A DNA stretch of 43,815 nucleotides, taken from Moellerella wisconsensis ATCC 35017 (GTDB lineage: Bacteria > Pseudomonadota > Gammaproteobacteria > Enterobacterales > Enterobacteriaceae). The notes under the pieces are model-generated. The model was not told the origin of the DNA. It ran no database searches and worked only from the letters and a program-made list of their open reading frames with translations. The DNA lies in contig NZ_LGAA01000017.1 of assembly GCF_001294465.1 (NCBI RefSeq), forward strand, positions 1-43,815. Reading direction: 5' to 3'. Position numbers and translations under genes: made by a program. Numbering within the stretch: the first letter of the stretch is position 1; every line of letters begins with the position of its first letter. This document shows positions 19,216 to 30,537 of this stretch, one piece after another.

Positions 19216-21948
19216 ATGCTGACTATGGCTACAATACATGTAGACGGCAAAGAATATGATGTAAACGGGGCTGATAACCTGTTACAAGCCTGCCTGTCAT
19301 TAGGGCTGGATATTCCTTATTTTTGCTGGCATCCGGCGCTGGGAAGCGTTGGCGCTTGCCGCCAGTGTGCGGTTAAGCAATACCAAAACGCAGAAGACAC
19401 TCGCGGTCGACTGGTAATGTCTTGTATGACGCCTGCGGCAGATGGCACCTTCATTTCTATTGATGATGAAGAAGCCAAAATGTTCCGCGAGAGCGTAGTT
19501 GAATGGCTAATGACCAACCACCCACACGACTGCCCAGTCTGTGAGGAAGGCGGTAATTGTCATTTGCAGGATATGACAGTGATGACCGGTCATACCATGC
19601 GTAAATATCGTTTTACCAAACGTACACATCTTAATCAGGATCTCGGCCCATTCATTAGTCATGAAATGAACCGCTGTATTGCCTGTTATCGCTGCGTGCG
19701 TTATTACAAAGATTATGCCGACGGTACCGATTTAGGTGTCTATGGCGCGCATAATTATATCTATTTTGGTCGTCCTGAAGACGGAACCTTAGAAAGTGAG
19801 TTTTCCGGTAACTTAGTAGAAGTTTGTCCTACTGGGGTCTTTACCGATAAAACCCATTCTGAGCGTTACAACCGTAAATGGGATATGCAGTTTGCACCGG
19901 GCGTTTGCCAGCAATGCAGTTTGGGTTGTAATACCAGCCCGGGCGAGCGTTATGGTGAATTACGTCGTATCGAAAACCGTTTTAACGGTTCGGTAAACCA
20001 GTATTTCCTTTGCGACCGTGGTCGTTTTGGTTATGGCTATGTCAATCGCAAAGATCGTCCGCGTCAGCCGCTGTTAATAAAAGACGGCGTACAGCAAGTT
20101 CTCTCTGCGGTCGATGCGATGCGCAGTGGTGCGCAAATCCTAAACCAAGCACAAAAAGTGATTGGTATCGGTTCACCCCGCGCCAGCATTGAAAGTAACT
20201 ACGCACTGCGTGCTCTGGTCGGCGCTGAGAATTTCTATTCCGGCCTATCTGCGGCTGAGCAAGGTCGCTTAGAGCTAATGCTTAATCTGCTGCAAAAAGG
20301 TGGCGTTTATACGCCGAATCTGCGTGAAATCGAAGGCTATGATGCGGTACTGGTGCTGGGTGAAGATTTAACTCAAACCGGCGCACGTATGGCGTTATCG
20401 GTTCGTCAAGCCGTGAAAGGTAAAGCGCGTGAAATGGCAGCAGCCCAAAAAGTGGCAGACTGGCAAATCGCGGCAGTGATGAACATTGGCCAGCGAGCTA
20501 AATATCCGCTGTTTGTGACTCACGTTGATGATACGCGTTTGGACGATGTGGCGGCCTTTAATTACCGTGCGGCTGTTGACGATCAAGCCCGTTTTGGTTT
20601 TGCGATTGCGCATGCGATTAATGGCGAAGCACCGGCGGTTGATGGGCTTTCCGCTGAGTTAAGCGCTAAAGTAGAGATTGTTGCTCAAGCGTTAGCCAGC
20701 GCTAAAAAACCATTAATTATTAGTGGTAGTCACGCCGCCAGTGACGCGATTATTCAAGCTGCCGCCAACGTGGCTTTGGCTTTAAAAGCCAAGGGTAATC
20801 AGGTTGGGCTGTCTTATATCGCGCCTCATGCTAACAGTTTTGGTTTAGCCATGATGAATGCCGAACCACTGGATAGCGCCTTAGCACAGATAGAATCCGG
20901 TGCGGTAGATACCGCGATTGTGATGGAAAATGATTTATACCGTCACGGTAGCGTCAAAGCGATTGATTCGGCACTGACTAAATTGAAACAGTTAATTGTC
21001 GCTGATCATCAACGTACCGCGATTATGGATAAGGCTGACCTTATCTTACCTGCGGCGAGTTTTGCCGAGAGCGACGGAACATTAGTCAATCAGGAAGGTC
21101 GTGCACAACGTTATTTCCAAGTTTTCGACCCCAGTTTTTACGATCACTCGATTGTGATGAACGAAAGCTGGCGTTGGTTGCATTCGCTGCAAACAGAAGC
21201 ACAGATGCGCGAAATTGATTGGTCTCAACTCGATGATGTTATTGCTGATTGTGTGGCTGCATTACCGCAATTTGCACCGATTGTCGATGCAGCACCAAAA
21301 GCTTCATTCCGTATTCGTGGGCAAAAACTGGCACGTTCACCGCATCGCTACAGTGGCCGCACCTCAATGCTGGCAAATGTGAGTGTGCATGAGCAACGTC
21401 AGCCACAAGATAAAGACACTGCCTTTGCTTTCTCTATGGAAGGAAATAACAGCCCAACCGCGCCACGTCAGCAAATTCCATTTGCTTGGGCACCAGGCTG
21501 GAACTCACCACAGGCATGGAATAAATTCCAAACTGAAGTCGGTGGGCATTTACGCTTTGGCGATCCTGGTGTGCGTTTATTTGACGGTCAAGATGGCAAT
21601 ATCGGCTATTTCACGACGATCCCAGCGGCCTACCAGCCAAAAGAATCCGAGTGGATTGTTGCGCCTTATTACCATTTATTTGGCAGCGACGAAATGTCTC
21701 AACGTGCCGAGGTTATCCAACAACGGATGCCAGAACCGTATGTGATGTTAAGTCAATCAGACGCTCAAACCTTGGGAATGACGCCGGGCGCAATGGCGGA
21801 ATTTAGCCATGCTGGACAAGCGTATCGTTTGTCGGTGCGCATCAGTGCCCATCTTGCTCAGGGACAAATTGGTCTGCCACTGGGAATGCCGGGTATCGCT
21901 CCTGTAATGGCGGGTATATCAGTGAATAACCTGCGAGGTGTTGCATGA
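19216..21948 (+). CDS. nuoG: NADH-quinone oxidoreductase subunit G
   Basis: NuoG is the large iron-sulfur subunit of the peripheral arm. The ferredoxin-like N-terminus carries the N1b cysteines ([18 protein letters not shown]). It is followed by the His/Cys ligands of N5 ([15 protein letters not shown]), those of N4 (CIACYRC and CPTG), and a CQQCSLGC element for the extra cluster N7 found in E. coli. The rest is a molybdopterin-oxidoreductase-like domain. Length is about 910, against 908 in E. coli. Possible starts are TTG 19207, ATG 19216 and ATG 19225. GGGA at 19209 is close to the second, and homologues begin at the second or third. It overlaps nuoH by 4 nt. Confidence 0.96.
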   Translation: MLTMATIHVDGKEYDVNGADNLLQACLSLGLDIPYFCWHPALGSVGACRQCAVKQYQNAEDTRGRLVMSCMTPAADGTFISIDDEEAKMFRESVVEWLMTNHPHDCPVCEEGGNCHLQDMTVMTGHTMRKYRFTKRTHLNQDLGPFISHEMNRCIACYRCVRYYKDYADGTDLGVYGAHNYIYFGRPEDGTLESEFSGNLVEVCPTGVFTDKTHSERYNRKWDMQFAPGVCQQCSLGCNTSPGERYGELRRIENRFNGSVNQYFLCDRGRFGYGYVNRKDRPRQPLLIKDGVQQVLSAVDAMRSGAQILNQAQKVIGIGSPRASIESNYALRALVGAENFYSGLSAAEQGRLELMLNLLQKGGVYTPNLREIEGYDAVLVLGEDLTQTGARMALSVRQAVKGKAREMAAAQKVADWQIAAVMNIGQRAKYPLFVTHVDDTRLDDVAAFNYRAAVDDQARFGFAIAHAINGEAPAVDGLSAELSAKVEIVAQALASAKKPLIISGSHAASDAIIQAAANVALALKAKGNQVGLSYIAPHANSFGLAMMNAEPLDSALAQIESGAVDTAIVMENDLYRHGSVKAIDSALTKLKQLIVADHQRTAIMDKADLILPAASFAESDGTLVNQEGRAQRYFQVFDPSFYDHSIVMNESWRWLHSLQTEAQMREIDWSQLDDVIADCVAALPQFAPIVDAAPKASFRIRGQKLARSPHRYSGRTSMLANVSVHEQRQPQDKDTAFAFSMEGNNSPTAPRQQIPFAWAPGWNSPQAWNKFQTEVGGHLRFGDPGVRLFDGQDGNIGYFTTIPAAYQPKESEWIVAPYYHLFGSDEMSQRAEVIQQRMPEPYVMLSQSDAQTLGMTPGAMAEFSHAGQAYRLSVRISAHLAQGQIGLPLGMPGIAPVMAGISVNNLRGVA

Positions 21949-22925
21949 TGGATTGGTTATCTCCGGCGGTAATGGAAGTGCTGATCTCAATCTTGAAATC
22001 AGTCGTGATTCTGTTAGTCGTCGTCACCTGTGGTGCTTATATGAGTCTCGGGGAGCGTCGTATTCTGGGATTATTCCAGAATCGATATGGCCCGAACCGT
22101 GTGGGTCCATTCGGTATGGGACAGCTAGTAGCCGATATGTTCAAAATGCTGTTTAAAGAGGACTGGATCCCTAAATTTGCCGACAAAAGAATCTTTACGT
22201 TGGCACCAGTGATTGCGTTTTGTTCGCTCTTTTTGGCTTTTGCTATCGTTCCGGTTAGCCCAACATGGTATGTGGCTGATTTAAATATCGGGATTTTATT
22301 CTTCCTGATGATGGCCGGTCTAGCGGTGTATGCGGTGCTGTTTGCTGGCTGGTCCAGTAACAACAAATATTCATTGCTTGGCGCGATGCGTGCCTCAGCG
22401 CAAACCGTTAGCTATGAAGTGTTTCTCGGCATTTCGCTGCTCGGCGTTGTGGCTCAGGCGGGCTCATTCAACATGCTAGATATTGTCAATTCCCAAGAGC
22501 ATATGTGGAATATTATTCCTCAGTTCTTTGGCTTCCTGACATTTGCTATCGCAGGGGTTGCGGTGTGTCACCGTCATCCTTTTGACCAACCAGAAGCTGA
22601 GCAAGAGTTAGCTGACGGTTATCATGTTGAATATTCCGGTATGAAGTTCGGTCTGTTCTTTGTCGGTGAATATATCGGTATTGTGACCGTATCGGCATTG
22701 ATAGTGACACTGTTCTTTGGTGGATGGCATGGTCCATTCCTGCCAGCATTTATCTGGTTTGCAATTAAGACGGCGTTCTTCATGATGATGTTTATCTTGA
22801 TCCGTGCCTCTTTACCGCGTCCGCGTTATGATCAGGTGATGTCATTTGGTTGGAAAGTCTGTCTTCCATTGACTCTGATAAACCTGTTGGTAACCGCCGC
22901 AGTAATTTTGTGCAACGCTCAATAA
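21945..22925 (+). CDS. nuoH: NADH-quinone oxidoreductase subunit H
   Basis: NuoH is the membrane subunit that joins the quinone cavity to the proton-pumping arm. About eight transmembrane helices are visible. Conserved loops include [20 protein letters not shown] and the acidic [20 protein letters not shown], which lines the entry to the quinone tunnel. The 326 residues match the usual enteric length. Start overlaps the nuoG stop (ATGA). Confidence 0.97.
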   Translation: MMDWLSPAVMEVLISILKSVVILLVVVTCGAYMSLGERRILGLFQNRYGPNRVGPFGMGQLVADMFKMLFKEDWIPKFADKRIFTLAPVIAFCSLFLAFAIVPVSPTWYVADLNIGILFFLMMAGLAVYAVLFAGWSSNNKYSLLGAMRASAQTVSYEVFLGISLLGVVAQAGSFNMLDIVNSQEHMWNIIPQFFGFLTFAIAGVAVCHRHPFDQPEAEQELADGYHVEYSGMKFGLFFVGEYIGIVTVSALIVTLFFGGWHGPFLPAFIWFAIKTAFFMMMFILIRASLPRPRYDQVMSFGWKVCLPLTLINLLVTAAVILCNAQ

Positions 22926-22939
22926 GGGGTGATTGAACC

Positions 22940-23482
22940 ATGACATTGAAAGATTTAGTGGTCGGTTTCGCCACCCAGGTACGCAGTATTTGGATGGTCG
23001 GGCTACATGCCTTCGAGAAGCGCGAAACGCTAATGTATCCGGAAGAACCGGTCTACCTACCACCCCGTTATCGTGGGCGCATCGTGTTAACTCGCGATCC
23101 TGACGGTGAAGAGCGTTGTGTTGCTTGTAACTTATGTGCGGCTGCCTGCCCAGTTGGCTGTATTTCGCTACAAAAAGCCGAGCATGAAGACGGTCGCTGG
23201 TATCCAGAATTCTTCCGTATCAACTTTTCGCGCTGCATTTTCTGTGGCTTATGCGAAGAGGCTTGCCCAACAACCGCAATCCAGTTAACACCGGATTTTG
23301 AGATGGGCGAATGGAGACGTCAGGATCTGGTCTATGAGAAAGAAAACTTATTAATCTCAGGCCCGGGTAAATATCCAGATTATAACTTTTACCGTAAATC
23401 CGGTATGGCGATAGCTGGTAAAGACAAAGGCGAGGCGGATAACGAAGCCAAACCGATTAACGTCAAAGACCTGTTGCCGTAA
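22940..23482 (+). CDS. nuoI: NADH-quinone oxidoreductase subunit I
   Basis: NuoI is a bacterial-type 2x[4Fe-4S] ferredoxin subunit that carries clusters N6a and N6b and feeds cluster N2. Both CxxCxxCxxxCP motifs are present, [12 protein letters not shown] and [12 protein letters not shown]. Its 180 residues equal the E. coli length. It starts 14 nt after nuoH. Confidence 0.97.
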   Translation: MTLKDLVVGFATQVRSIWMVGLHAFEKRETLMYPEEPVYLPPRYRGRIVLTRDPDGEERCVACNLCAAACPVGCISLQKAEHEDGRWYPEFFRINFSRCIFCGLCEEACPTTAIQLTPDFEMGEWRRQDLVYEKENLLISGPGKYPDYNFYRKSGMAIAGKDKGEADNEAKPINVKDLLP

Positions 23483-23494
23483 GGAGCGATATTC

Positions 23495-24037
23495 ATGGAA
23501 TTTGCATTTTATATCGCCGGACTGGTGGCCATCTTGGCAACACTGAGGGTGATAACCAATACCAATCCGGTGCATGCACTGCTGTATCTGGTGGTTTCTT
23601 TGCTGGCACTGTCCGTGGTGTTCTTCTCGCTTGGCGCTTATTTTGCCGGTGCGTTGGAGATAATCGTCTATGCGGGCGCCATCATGGTGCTGTTTGTCTT
23701 CGTCGTCATGATGCTGAATTTAGGGCAGACAGTTGTTGAGCAGGAGCGTGCATGGTTAACGCCGAAAGCGTGGATTGGACCGGCAATACTTTCTGCGGTG
23801 CTGTTAGGAATTTTAATCTACAGCATCAACAGCTTGTCTTACACTCACGGTATTACCGGTGAAATGATCAGCGCGAAAGAGGTCGGTATCAGCTTATTTG
23901 GTCCGTATGTTTTAGCGGTCGAGTTAGCGTCATTGCTATTATTAGCCGGTCTAGTGGTGGCTTTCCACATTGGTCGTGAAGATAAAAGCCAACGCGGTGA
24001 TATCGTCAGTAACCGTCATGCGGAGGAACAAAAATGA
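23495..24037 (+). CDS. nuoJ: NADH-quinone oxidoreductase subunit J
   Basis: NuoJ is a five-helix membrane subunit next to NuoH and NuoK. The chain opens [19 protein letters not shown] and has the conserved [18 protein letters not shown] helix, known in the family for a pi-bulge used in coupling. At 180 residues it is close to the E. coli length (184). GGAG stands 7 nt before the ATG, and it overlaps nuoK by 4 nt. Confidence 0.96.
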   Translation: MEFAFYIAGLVAILATLRVITNTNPVHALLYLVVSLLALSVVFFSLGAYFAGALEIIVYAGAIMVLFVFVVMMLNLGQTVVEQERAWLTPKAWIGPAILSAVLLGILIYSINSLSYTHGITGEMISAKEVGISLFGPYVLAVELASLLLLAGLVVAFHIGREDKSQRGDIVSNRHAEEQK

Positions 24038-24336
24038 TACCTCTTCAACATGGTCTGATTTTGGCGGCAATTTTGTTTGTAATGGGGCTAAGTTGCCTTG
24101 TTATTCGCCGTAACTTGCTGTTTATGCTAATCGGACTGGAAGTGATGATTAACTCTGCTGCGTTGGCTTTTGTCGTCGCTGGGAGTTTCTGGGGGCAACC
24201 AGATGGCCAGGTGATGTATATCCTGGCAATTGCTCTGGCTGCAGCGGAGGCGAGTATTGGCTTGGCGTTGTTGTTACAACTCCACCGCCATCGCCAGAAC
24301 CTGAATATTGATAAAGTCAGTGAGATGCGCGGATGA
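24034..24336 (+). CDS. nuoK: NADH-quinone oxidoreductase subunit K
   Basis: NuoK is a small membrane subunit of three helices, related to MrpC. The two membrane glutamates needed for proton transfer are visible, one in [11 protein letters not shown] (residue 36) and one in [13 protein letters not shown] (residue 72). Its 100 residues match E. coli exactly. It overlaps both nuoJ and nuoL by 4 nt (ATGA at each junction). Confidence 0.97.
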   Translation: MIPLQHGLILAAILFVMGLSCLVIRRNLLFMLIGLEVMINSAALAFVVAGSFWGQPDGQVMYILAIALAAAEASIGLALLLQLHRHRQNLNIDKVSEMRG

Positions 24337-26183
24337 ATTTACTTTATTTAACCATTCTGCTGCCGTTATTGGGATTTTTGCTGCTGGCATTCTCCCGGGG
24401 ACGCTGGTCAGAAAATGTTTCCGCCATTGTCGGAATAGGTTCGGTTGGATTAGCGGCATTAGTGACCCTCAATGCGGGAATTGACTTTCTTGCTCATAAT
24501 AGCGAAGGCGGCTATGTGTATAGCCAAACGCTGTGGCATTGGATTTCGGTCGGTAGCTTTAATATTCCCTTTACCTTAGCGTTAGATGGTCTGTCTCTGA
24601 CCATGCTGAGTATCGTGACTGGCGTGGGTTTTTTAATCCATATGTACGCCTCATGGTATATGCGCGGTGAAGAGGGCTATTCTCGTTTCTTTGCTTACAC
24701 TAACCTGTTTATTGCCAGCATGGTGGTGTTAGTTTTAGCCGATAACATGATGCTGATGTACATGGGCTGGGAAGGGGTAGGGCTGTGCAGTTATTTGTTG
24801 ATTGGTTTTTATTATACCAATCCAGACAACGGCAAAGCGGCGATGAAAGCCTTCTTTGTAACCCGTGTCGGTGACGTATTCTTAGCTATCGGTATGTTTA
24901 TCCTATTCAATGAATTAGGCACGTTGAACTTCCGTGAAATGGCTATTTTAGCGCCACAGAAATTGGCGGAAGGCTCAGTGATGATCAACTGGGCAACGCT
25001 GATGATCTTGGGCGGCGCCGTTGGTAAATCGGCGCAGTTACCGTTACAAACTTGGTTAGCTGATGCGATGGCGGGGCCGACCCCAGTGTCTGCCTTAATC
25101 CATGCGGCAACCATGGTTACTGCCGGTGTTTATCTGATAGCACGTACTCATGGCTTGTTCTTGATGGCGCCTGAGATCTTACATTTAGTCGGGATTATAG
25201 GTGCAGTAACGTTGCTGTTTGCCGGTTTCTGTGCACTGGTACAAACCGATATCAAACGTGTGTTAGCTTACTCAACCATGAGCCAAATAGGCTATATGTT
25301 CTTGGCATTGGGCGTGCAAGCATGGGATGCAGCGATTTTCCACTTAATGACACATGCGTTCTTTAAAGCATTGCTGTTCTTGTCTGCGGGCTCGGTGATT
25401 ATTGCCTGCCACCATGAACAAAATATCTTTAAAATGGGCGGCTTGCGCAAGCAGATTCCGTTTATTTATGTCTGTATGATTGTCGGTGGTAGCGCACTTG
25501 CGGCATTACCTCTGGTCACTTCAGGCTTCTACAGTAAAGATGATATTTTGTGGGGCGCGGCGATTGATGGTCAGCAAATCCTGAAATGGGCCGGTTTGGT
25601 TGGTGCGTTTATGACGGCAATGTATACTTTCCGTATGATTTTCATCGCGTTCCATGGCGAAGCAAAAATCAAAACGCAGCCTATTAATGGTATAACCCAA
25701 AAATTACCGTTAACTGTGTTAGCTGTATTAGCTACCTTTGTTGGCGCTCTGTTTATTCATCAGCCACTTGAAGGCGTATTCCCAGTGAATTCGCACGCTC
25801 ATGAGGCGGGTAAAACAGTATTAGAAACTATCTCCGGTGGCTTGGCGATTGCAGGTTTACTGGTGGTTGCCTTCCTGTACTTAGGTAACCGTAAACTGGT
25901 CAATGGAATTGCAAAAAGTTTGCTTGGTCGGATGTTCTCAGGGCTGTGGTTCCACGGCTGGGGCTTTGACTGGCTGTATGACGTTATTTTTGTTAAACCA
26001 TTCAAAGGGGCTGCTTGGTTATTGGAAAGCGATCCGGTGAATTCATTGATGAACCTGCCTGCACATTTGTCCCGTTGGGCAAACAAAGGGCTGGCTGTCA
26101 GTGAGAATGGTCAAATCCGTTGGTATATCGCCTCTATGGGGCTGGGTGCAGTGCTCATCTTAGCTCTGCTGCTTTTGGTTTAA
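24333..26183 (+). CDS. nuoL: NADH-quinone oxidoreductase subunit L (antiporter-like)
   Basis: NuoL is the distal proton-pumping subunit of the membrane arm, of the Mrp antiporter type. Key charged residues appear in [15 protein letters not shown] (transmembrane glutamate) and [21 protein letters not shown] (transmembrane lysine). The C-terminal 100 residues hold the amphipathic lateral helix and an anchoring helix. At 616 residues it matches the family length (613 in E. coli). Confidence 0.97.
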   Translation: MNLLYLTILLPLLGFLLLAFSRGRWSENVSAIVGIGSVGLAALVTLNAGIDFLAHNSEGGYVYSQTLWHWISVGSFNIPFTLALDGLSLTMLSIVTGVGFLIHMYASWYMRGEEGYSRFFAYTNLFIASMVVLVLADNMMLMYMGWEGVGLCSYLLIGFYYTNPDNGKAAMKAFFVTRVGDVFLAIGMFILFNELGTLNFREMAILAPQKLAEGSVMINWATLMILGGAVGKSAQLPLQTWLADAMAGPTPVSALIHAATMVTAGVYLIARTHGLFLMAPEILHLVGIIGAVTLLFAGFCALVQTDIKRVLAYSTMSQIGYMFLALGVQAWDAAIFHLMTHAFFKALLFLSAGSVIIACHHEQNIFKMGGLRKQIPFIYVCMIVGGSALAALPLVTSGFYSKDDILWGAAIDGQQILKWAGLVGAFMTAMYTFRMIFIAFHGEAKIKTQPINGITQKLPLTVLAVLATFVGALFIHQPLEGVFPVNSHAHEAGKTVLETISGGLAIAGLLVVAFLYLGNRKLVNGIAKSLLGRMFSGLWFHGWGFDWLYDVIFVKPFKGAAWLLESDPVNSLMNLPAHLSRWANKGLAVSENGQIRWYIASMGLGAVLILALLLLV

Positions 26184-26202
26184 TTAAGGGACACATTGCG
26201 CC

Positions 26203-27723
26203 ATGCTATTACCTTGGCTAATACTTATTCCCTTCATCGGAGGCCTGCTGAGCTGGCAGGCTGACCGATTTAGCCATCGCGCTCCACGTTGGATAGCGCT
26301 GGCTACGATGGGATTAACGCTTATTTTCTCCGTTCAGCTATGGCTGACAGGGGATTACTCATTAGTGAACCCTCAGGGAGCACCTATCTGGCAAGAAGAG
26401 TTCTTCATGCCATGGATCCCTACGCTGGGCATAAACATTCAACTGGCTGTTGATGGCTTATCACTGTTAATGGTGGTTTTGACTGCGGTGATGGGGATCT
26501 TCTCTGTTCTCAGTTCATGGAGTGAAAACCAACCGAATCAGGGCGCTTATCACTTTAACCTGCTGTGGATCTTGGCTGGTGTGATGGGAATTTTCCTGGC
26601 TGTCGATTTATTTCTCTTTTTCTTCTTCTGGGAAATGATGCTGATACCGATGTACTTCCTGATTGCTAATTGGGGCCATAAAGGCTCTGAAAACAGAAAG
26701 CACATTAACGCAGCGACTAAGTTCTTTATTTATACCCAAGCCAGTGGCTTGATCATGCTTATCTCGATTGTTGGTCTAGCGATTGTCCATTTCCGCACTA
26801 GTGATGTTTGGACCTTTAACTATAACCAGCTGTTAGGCACGGCAATGTCGCCAACGGTACAGTTTATGTTAATGCTGGGCTTCTTTATTGCTTTCGCGGT
26901 AAAAATGCCATTGGTACCATTCCATGGTTGGATGGCCGATACACAGGAACAATCGCCAACCGCTGGTTCGGTAGATATTTCTGGTATTATGCTGAAAACA
27001 GCCGCGTACGGTTTGTTACGTTTTACGCTGCCACTGTTTCCTGAAGCCTCGATTACATTTACACCCATAGCCATGGCGTTGGGCGTAATTAGTATTTTCT
27101 ATGGTGCATGGTTGGCATTTAAACAGACTGATATCAAGCGTTTAGCCGCTTACAGTAGTTTATCGCACATGGGGTTTGTAACCGTAGCGATTTATGCAGG
27201 ATCTGCGTTGGCTTATCAAGGCGCCGTACTGCAGATGATCACTAACGGCCTTTCTGGCGCGGCATTGATTATTATCAGCGGTCAGTTATATGAACGAACT
27301 CAGACGCGCGATATGCGTATGATGGGCGGTTTATGGAAACGGATTAAATGGTTACCTGGGTTATCTTTGTTCTTTGCTGCCGCCACACTGGGTATGCCGG
27401 GAACCGGTAACTTTATCGGTGAATTCCTGATTTTCTTTGGTACCTTCAGTCAGTTTACCGTGGTGACTTGTCTTATGGTATTTGGTGTGGTGTTTGCGTC
27501 TGTCTACTCATTGTGGATGATGCAGCAAACATATTATGGAACACCAAAATCTGAGAAGGAATTTAAAGGGTTATCAGCGCGTGAGTTCGGCGTGTTAATT
27601 ACTCTGGCTATATTACTGGTTATTCTCGGCTTTTATCCGCAACCTGTACTGGATACTTCAGCGGGTGCGATGGAAACCTTGCAAAACCTGTATTCGGCTT
27701 CACTTTCAACATTAAGGCTGTAA
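26203..27723 (+). CDS. nuoM: NADH-quinone oxidoreductase subunit M (antiporter-like)
   Basis: NuoM is the second antiporter-like pump subunit. The membrane glutamate is in FFWEMMLIPMYFLI and the lysine in AVKMPLVPFHGWMADTQEQSP. The 506 residues form about 14 helices. A clear Shine-Dalgarno (AAGGGA) precedes the ATG, and the gap from nuoL is 19 nt. Confidence 0.97.
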   Translation: MLLPWLILIPFIGGLLSWQADRFSHRAPRWIALATMGLTLIFSVQLWLTGDYSLVNPQGAPIWQEEFFMPWIPTLGINIQLAVDGLSLLMVVLTAVMGIFSVLSSWSENQPNQGAYHFNLLWILAGVMGIFLAVDLFLFFFFWEMMLIPMYFLIANWGHKGSENRKHINAATKFFIYTQASGLIMLISIVGLAIVHFRTSDVWTFNYNQLLGTAMSPTVQFMLMLGFFIAFAVKMPLVPFHGWMADTQEQSPTAGSVDISGIMLKTAAYGLLRFTLPLFPEASITFTPIAMALGVISIFYGAWLAFKQTDIKRLAAYSSLSHMGFVTVAIYAGSALAYQGAVLQMITNGLSGAALIIISGQLYERTQTRDMRMMGGLWKRIKWLPGLSLFFAAATLGMPGTGNFIGEFLIFFGTFSQFTVVTCLMVFGVVFASVYSLWMMQQTYYGTPKSEKEFKGLSAREFGVLITLAILLVILGFYPQPVLDTSAGAMETLQNLYSASLSTLRL

Positions 27724-27729
27724 TTCGCC

Positions 27730-29187
27730 ATGACAATAACTCCTCAACAACTGATCGCGCTGTTACCGCTGTTGATCGTCGGATTGACGGTGGTGGTTGT
27801 GATGCTGTCCATTGCGTGGCGACGCGATCACTTAACCAGTGCTTCTGTGACCGTGTTCGGCTTCGTTGTCGCGCTGGTATCACTGATTTTCGTTAACAAT
27901 CTTATCCCAATTGATGTCACCGGTTTGGTGCATATTGATGGTTATACGCTGTTCTATTCCGCCTTAGTCCTTTTGGCCGGCATAGCTACGTCGATTTATG
28001 CTTTCCAATGGCTAGAAGGTTATCCGGATAATAAAGATGAATTTCATTTGCTACTGGCGATAGCCGTAGCGGGTGGCGTGTTGTTATCCATGGCCAATCA
28101 TCTTGCCACGCTGTTTATCGGGATTGAATTAATCTCTCTGCCATTATTTGGCTTAGTTGGTTATGCTTTCCAGCAGCGTCGTTCTTTGGAAGCGGCTATC
28201 AAATATATGCTGTTATCCGCCGCAGCTTCGTCATTCCTGCTGTTCGGTATGGCGTTACTGTATGCTGAATCTGGTGATATGAGCTTTGTCGGCCTCGGCA
28301 AAAGCCTCGCTGATAGTACTATCCACCAGCCATTGATTTTGATTGGCTTGGGGATGATGATCGTCGGGATTGGTTTTAAATTATCGCTATTTCCGTTCCA
28401 ATTATGGACTCCCGATGTTTATCAGGGGGCACCTGCGCCTGTGGCTGGGTTCTTGGCAACCGGCAGTAAGATTGGTATTTTTGCGGTACTGATGCGTTTA
28501 TTTTATGAAGCACCAGCCGCAGATAGCCAAACGTTATCAATCGTAATTAGTGTAATCGCTATTGCATCGATTCTATTTGGTAACTTGCTGGCATTATCGC
28601 AAAAAAATATCAAACGTTTACTGGGTTACTCTTCTATCTCCCACATGGGGTATTTATTGGTAGCGTTAGTTGCTTTACGTGCCGATCCTATTGCTTCTCA
28701 GATAACCGTAGCGATTTATTTAACCGGTTATTTGTTTGCCAGCTTAGGTGCCTTTGGGGTGACGAGTATTATTTCTAGCCCATACCGTGGCGACGATCAG
28801 GATGATTTCAGCGCTTATCGCGGCTTATTCTGGCATAAGCCAGTATTAGCGACGGTCATGACGGTGATGATGCTCTCGTTAGCTGGGGTACCCATTACCT
28901 TAGGATTTATTGGTAAATTCTATGTCATCATCTCCGGTGTCAATGCTGATTTATGGTGGTTGACTGGTGCGGTAGTGGTGGGTAGTGCGATAGGTCTATA
29001 TTATTATCTGCGTTTTATGGCGAGTTTATATAGCCGTGATGCGCAACATGCTGACCGTTACACAGGCCCAAATAAAGCTACTTTAGGCACGGTGGTTGCT
29101 GTTATTTGCGCGATTATGGTTGTGTTGCTGGGCGTTTGGCCACAACCATTATTAGATTATGCAGCACAAGCACTGATGAGTTTCTAA
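27730..29187 (+). CDS. nuoN: NADH-quinone oxidoreductase subunit N (antiporter-like)
   Basis: NuoN is the third antiporter-like subunit and the last gene of the operon. Conserved charged segments include [18 protein letters not shown] and [20 protein letters not shown]. The 485-residue length equals that of E. coli. It is followed by a strong terminator, which closes the operon before the convergent toxin genes. Confidence 0.97.
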   Translation: MTITPQQLIALLPLLIVGLTVVVVMLSIAWRRDHLTSASVTVFGFVVALVSLIFVNNLIPIDVTGLVHIDGYTLFYSALVLLAGIATSIYAFQWLEGYPDNKDEFHLLLAIAVAGGVLLSMANHLATLFIGIELISLPLFGLVGYAFQQRRSLEAAIKYMLLSAAASSFLLFGMALLYAESGDMSFVGLGKSLADSTIHQPLILIGLGMMIVGIGFKLSLFPFQLWTPDVYQGAPAPVAGFLATGSKIGIFAVLMRLFYEAPAADSQTLSIVISVIAIASILFGNLLALSQKNIKRLLGYSSISHMGYLLVALVALRADPIASQITVAIYLTGYLFASLGAFGVTSIISSPYRGDDQDDFSAYRGLFWHKPVLATVMTVMMLSLAGVPITLGFIGKFYVIISGVNADLWWLTGAVVVGSAIGLYYYLRFMASLYSRDAQHADRYTGPNKATLGTVVAVICAIMVVLLGVWPQPLLDYAAQALMSF

Positions 29188-29263
29188 TTTGCAAAATTTA
29201 TAATGAAATTAGAATGTAGTCACAAGAATTAGCGATACTTTTTCAGGCTATTTCTAGTAATTA

Positions 29264-29305
29264 AAAGGCTCCCGATTGTTAGAGTAACAATGATCGGGAG
29301 CCTTT
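29264..29305. terminator. Strong terminator closing the nuo operon
   Basis: A perfect 13-bp stem (29264-29276 with 29293-29305) is extended inside by TGTT/AACA around a 5-nt loop. TTTAATTTTA follows on the plus strand, and A-rich sequence precedes it, so it can act in both directions and may also stop the convergent xaxAB transcript. Confidence 0.87.
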
Positions 29306-29400
29306 AATTTTATCGCTAATCGAAATCTCCGCCAGATAAGATCATAAAGATATCGCTGATATTTTAACCTCACCTAAATCCGATTATTTAAGATATCGAT

Positions 29401-29445
29401 TATAGTTTAATTAATTATAGTTCAATCGATGATAGTTCAATCGAT
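29401..29445. repeat. Three tandem 15-bp repeats downstream of the xaxB-like gene
   Basis: The units are TATAGTTTAATTAAT (29401), TATAGTTCAATCGAT (29416) and GATAGTTCAATCGAT (29431). The last two differ at one base. They lie about 33 bp after the xaxB-like stop codon, in its 3' untranslated region. Confidence 0.75.
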
Positions 29446-29477
29446 TAATCCTATGGCTTAATGGGCTGTAATCAGGG

Positions 29478-30515
29478 TTAATCTGTCAATAACCGATTAT
29501 AGTGGTAAGCTAAATTATCAATATATGCGCTAAATTTCTGCAAAGTAAGCGTCAATTGCGGTATAAATTCTGAGTGATGTAAGGCTATGGTTAATTGGTC
29601 ACTATAATATTGCCAAATAAGGCATAAATTTTGTGATTGTTGGTAAATATATTTTCTTTTTTGGTTAATCTGATTAATGTCATCAGACAATGCCAGTTTA
29701 CTCGTCAATGAATTAAGTCTATAGGTTAATGTTTGTAAAGCTAAAACTAGGGTAATTCGCTTTTCGGCAAGAATAATTCGTGCATTAACTAATAGACTAA
29801 ACTCCAATCCAGAATCTATTACATCAATAAATTCTGATAAAAATGATAATGTCATTTTTAGAATTTCTATTTCATTACTTGGAATAGATAGTGAGGATAA
29901 TTTTTCTGAACTAGGTAAACTTTGTTCAAATAAAGATTTTAATTTTCGGCGAATAATAATTTCTTCAGCAGCTATTATTACATCGATTTTTTCTATTGCC
30001 TGCTTTAATTGAGTTTGCTTTTCAGTAATTAACTCCTGTAAATTATTTTTTTTACGTTGATAACGCAGATTAATTTTCTCGATATCTTGAGTGAGCTGAT
30101 AGCCACTAATATTATCATTATATTTAATTTGCTTTTTGATAATAAATTTAATAATTGATATTAACTCATTAATATCATAATGAATACCTTGTTTTAATTG
30201 CTCTTTTGCGTTATTCAATTCATTTATCTGTTGCTGATTAGTATTACTAATTAGTTGTTCATCTATTTCTTGATAAATATTTATTGTATCATTAAACGTA
30301 AGTTTACTAATGTTAGCGGTTACGATGGGTAATGAATAGCGAATATGTTCATTTAACCGTTGGCTATTATGGTTAATTCGTATTAGTCGTTGATAGATAT
30401 CAGGGTTATAATCTGACTTGTGTTGAATTAATTGACTAATGCTATTAGCGCTCATTCTAAAATTAAAAATATCAATAGGTTCTAAGGTCGAAGGTAGAAA
30501 ATTATTTTCTGACAT
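29478..30515 (-). CDS. xaxB: XaxB/YaxB-like component of binary alpha-pore-forming toxin
   Basis: This 345-residue, mostly helical protein has long coiled-coil stretches (about residues 150-200) and a hydrophobic run, NELISIIKFIIKK, near residue 120-133. I assign it as the B subunit mainly because it directly follows a recognisable XaxA/YaxA gene and has the family's usual length of about 340 residues. In the XaxAB/YaxAB system the B subunit pairs with A, and the heterodimers assemble into a large pore in host membranes. No signal peptide is seen, as in known members. GGAG stands 7 nt before the ATG. The gene is very AT-rich. Confidence 0.75.
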   Translation of the reverse strand: MSENNFLPSTLEPIDIFNFRMSANSISQLIQHKSDYNPDIYQRLIRINHNSQRLNEHIRYSLPIVTANISKLTFNDTINIYQEIDEQLISNTNQQQINELNNAKEQLKQGIHYDINELISIIKFIIKKQIKYNDNISGYQLTQDIEKINLRYQRKKNNLQELITEKQTQLKQAIEKIDVIIAAEEIIIRRKLKSLFEQSLPSSEKLSSLSIPSNEIEILKMTLSFLSEFIDVIDSGLEFSLLVNARIILAEKRITLVLALQTLTYRLNSLTSKLALSDDINQINQKRKYIYQQSQNLCLIWQYYSDQLTIALHHSEFIPQLTLTLQKFSAYIDNLAYHYNRLLTD

Positions 30516-30537
30516 ATTTACTCCGATAAAATAAATT

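Larger units (their letters stand above)
29188..29477. other. Intergenic region between convergent nuoN and the xaxB-like gene
   Basis: These 290 bases hold the nuo terminator and a 15-bp tandem repeat (both listed). I see no gene. The composition becomes markedly AT-rich towards the toxin side. Confidence 0.7.
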
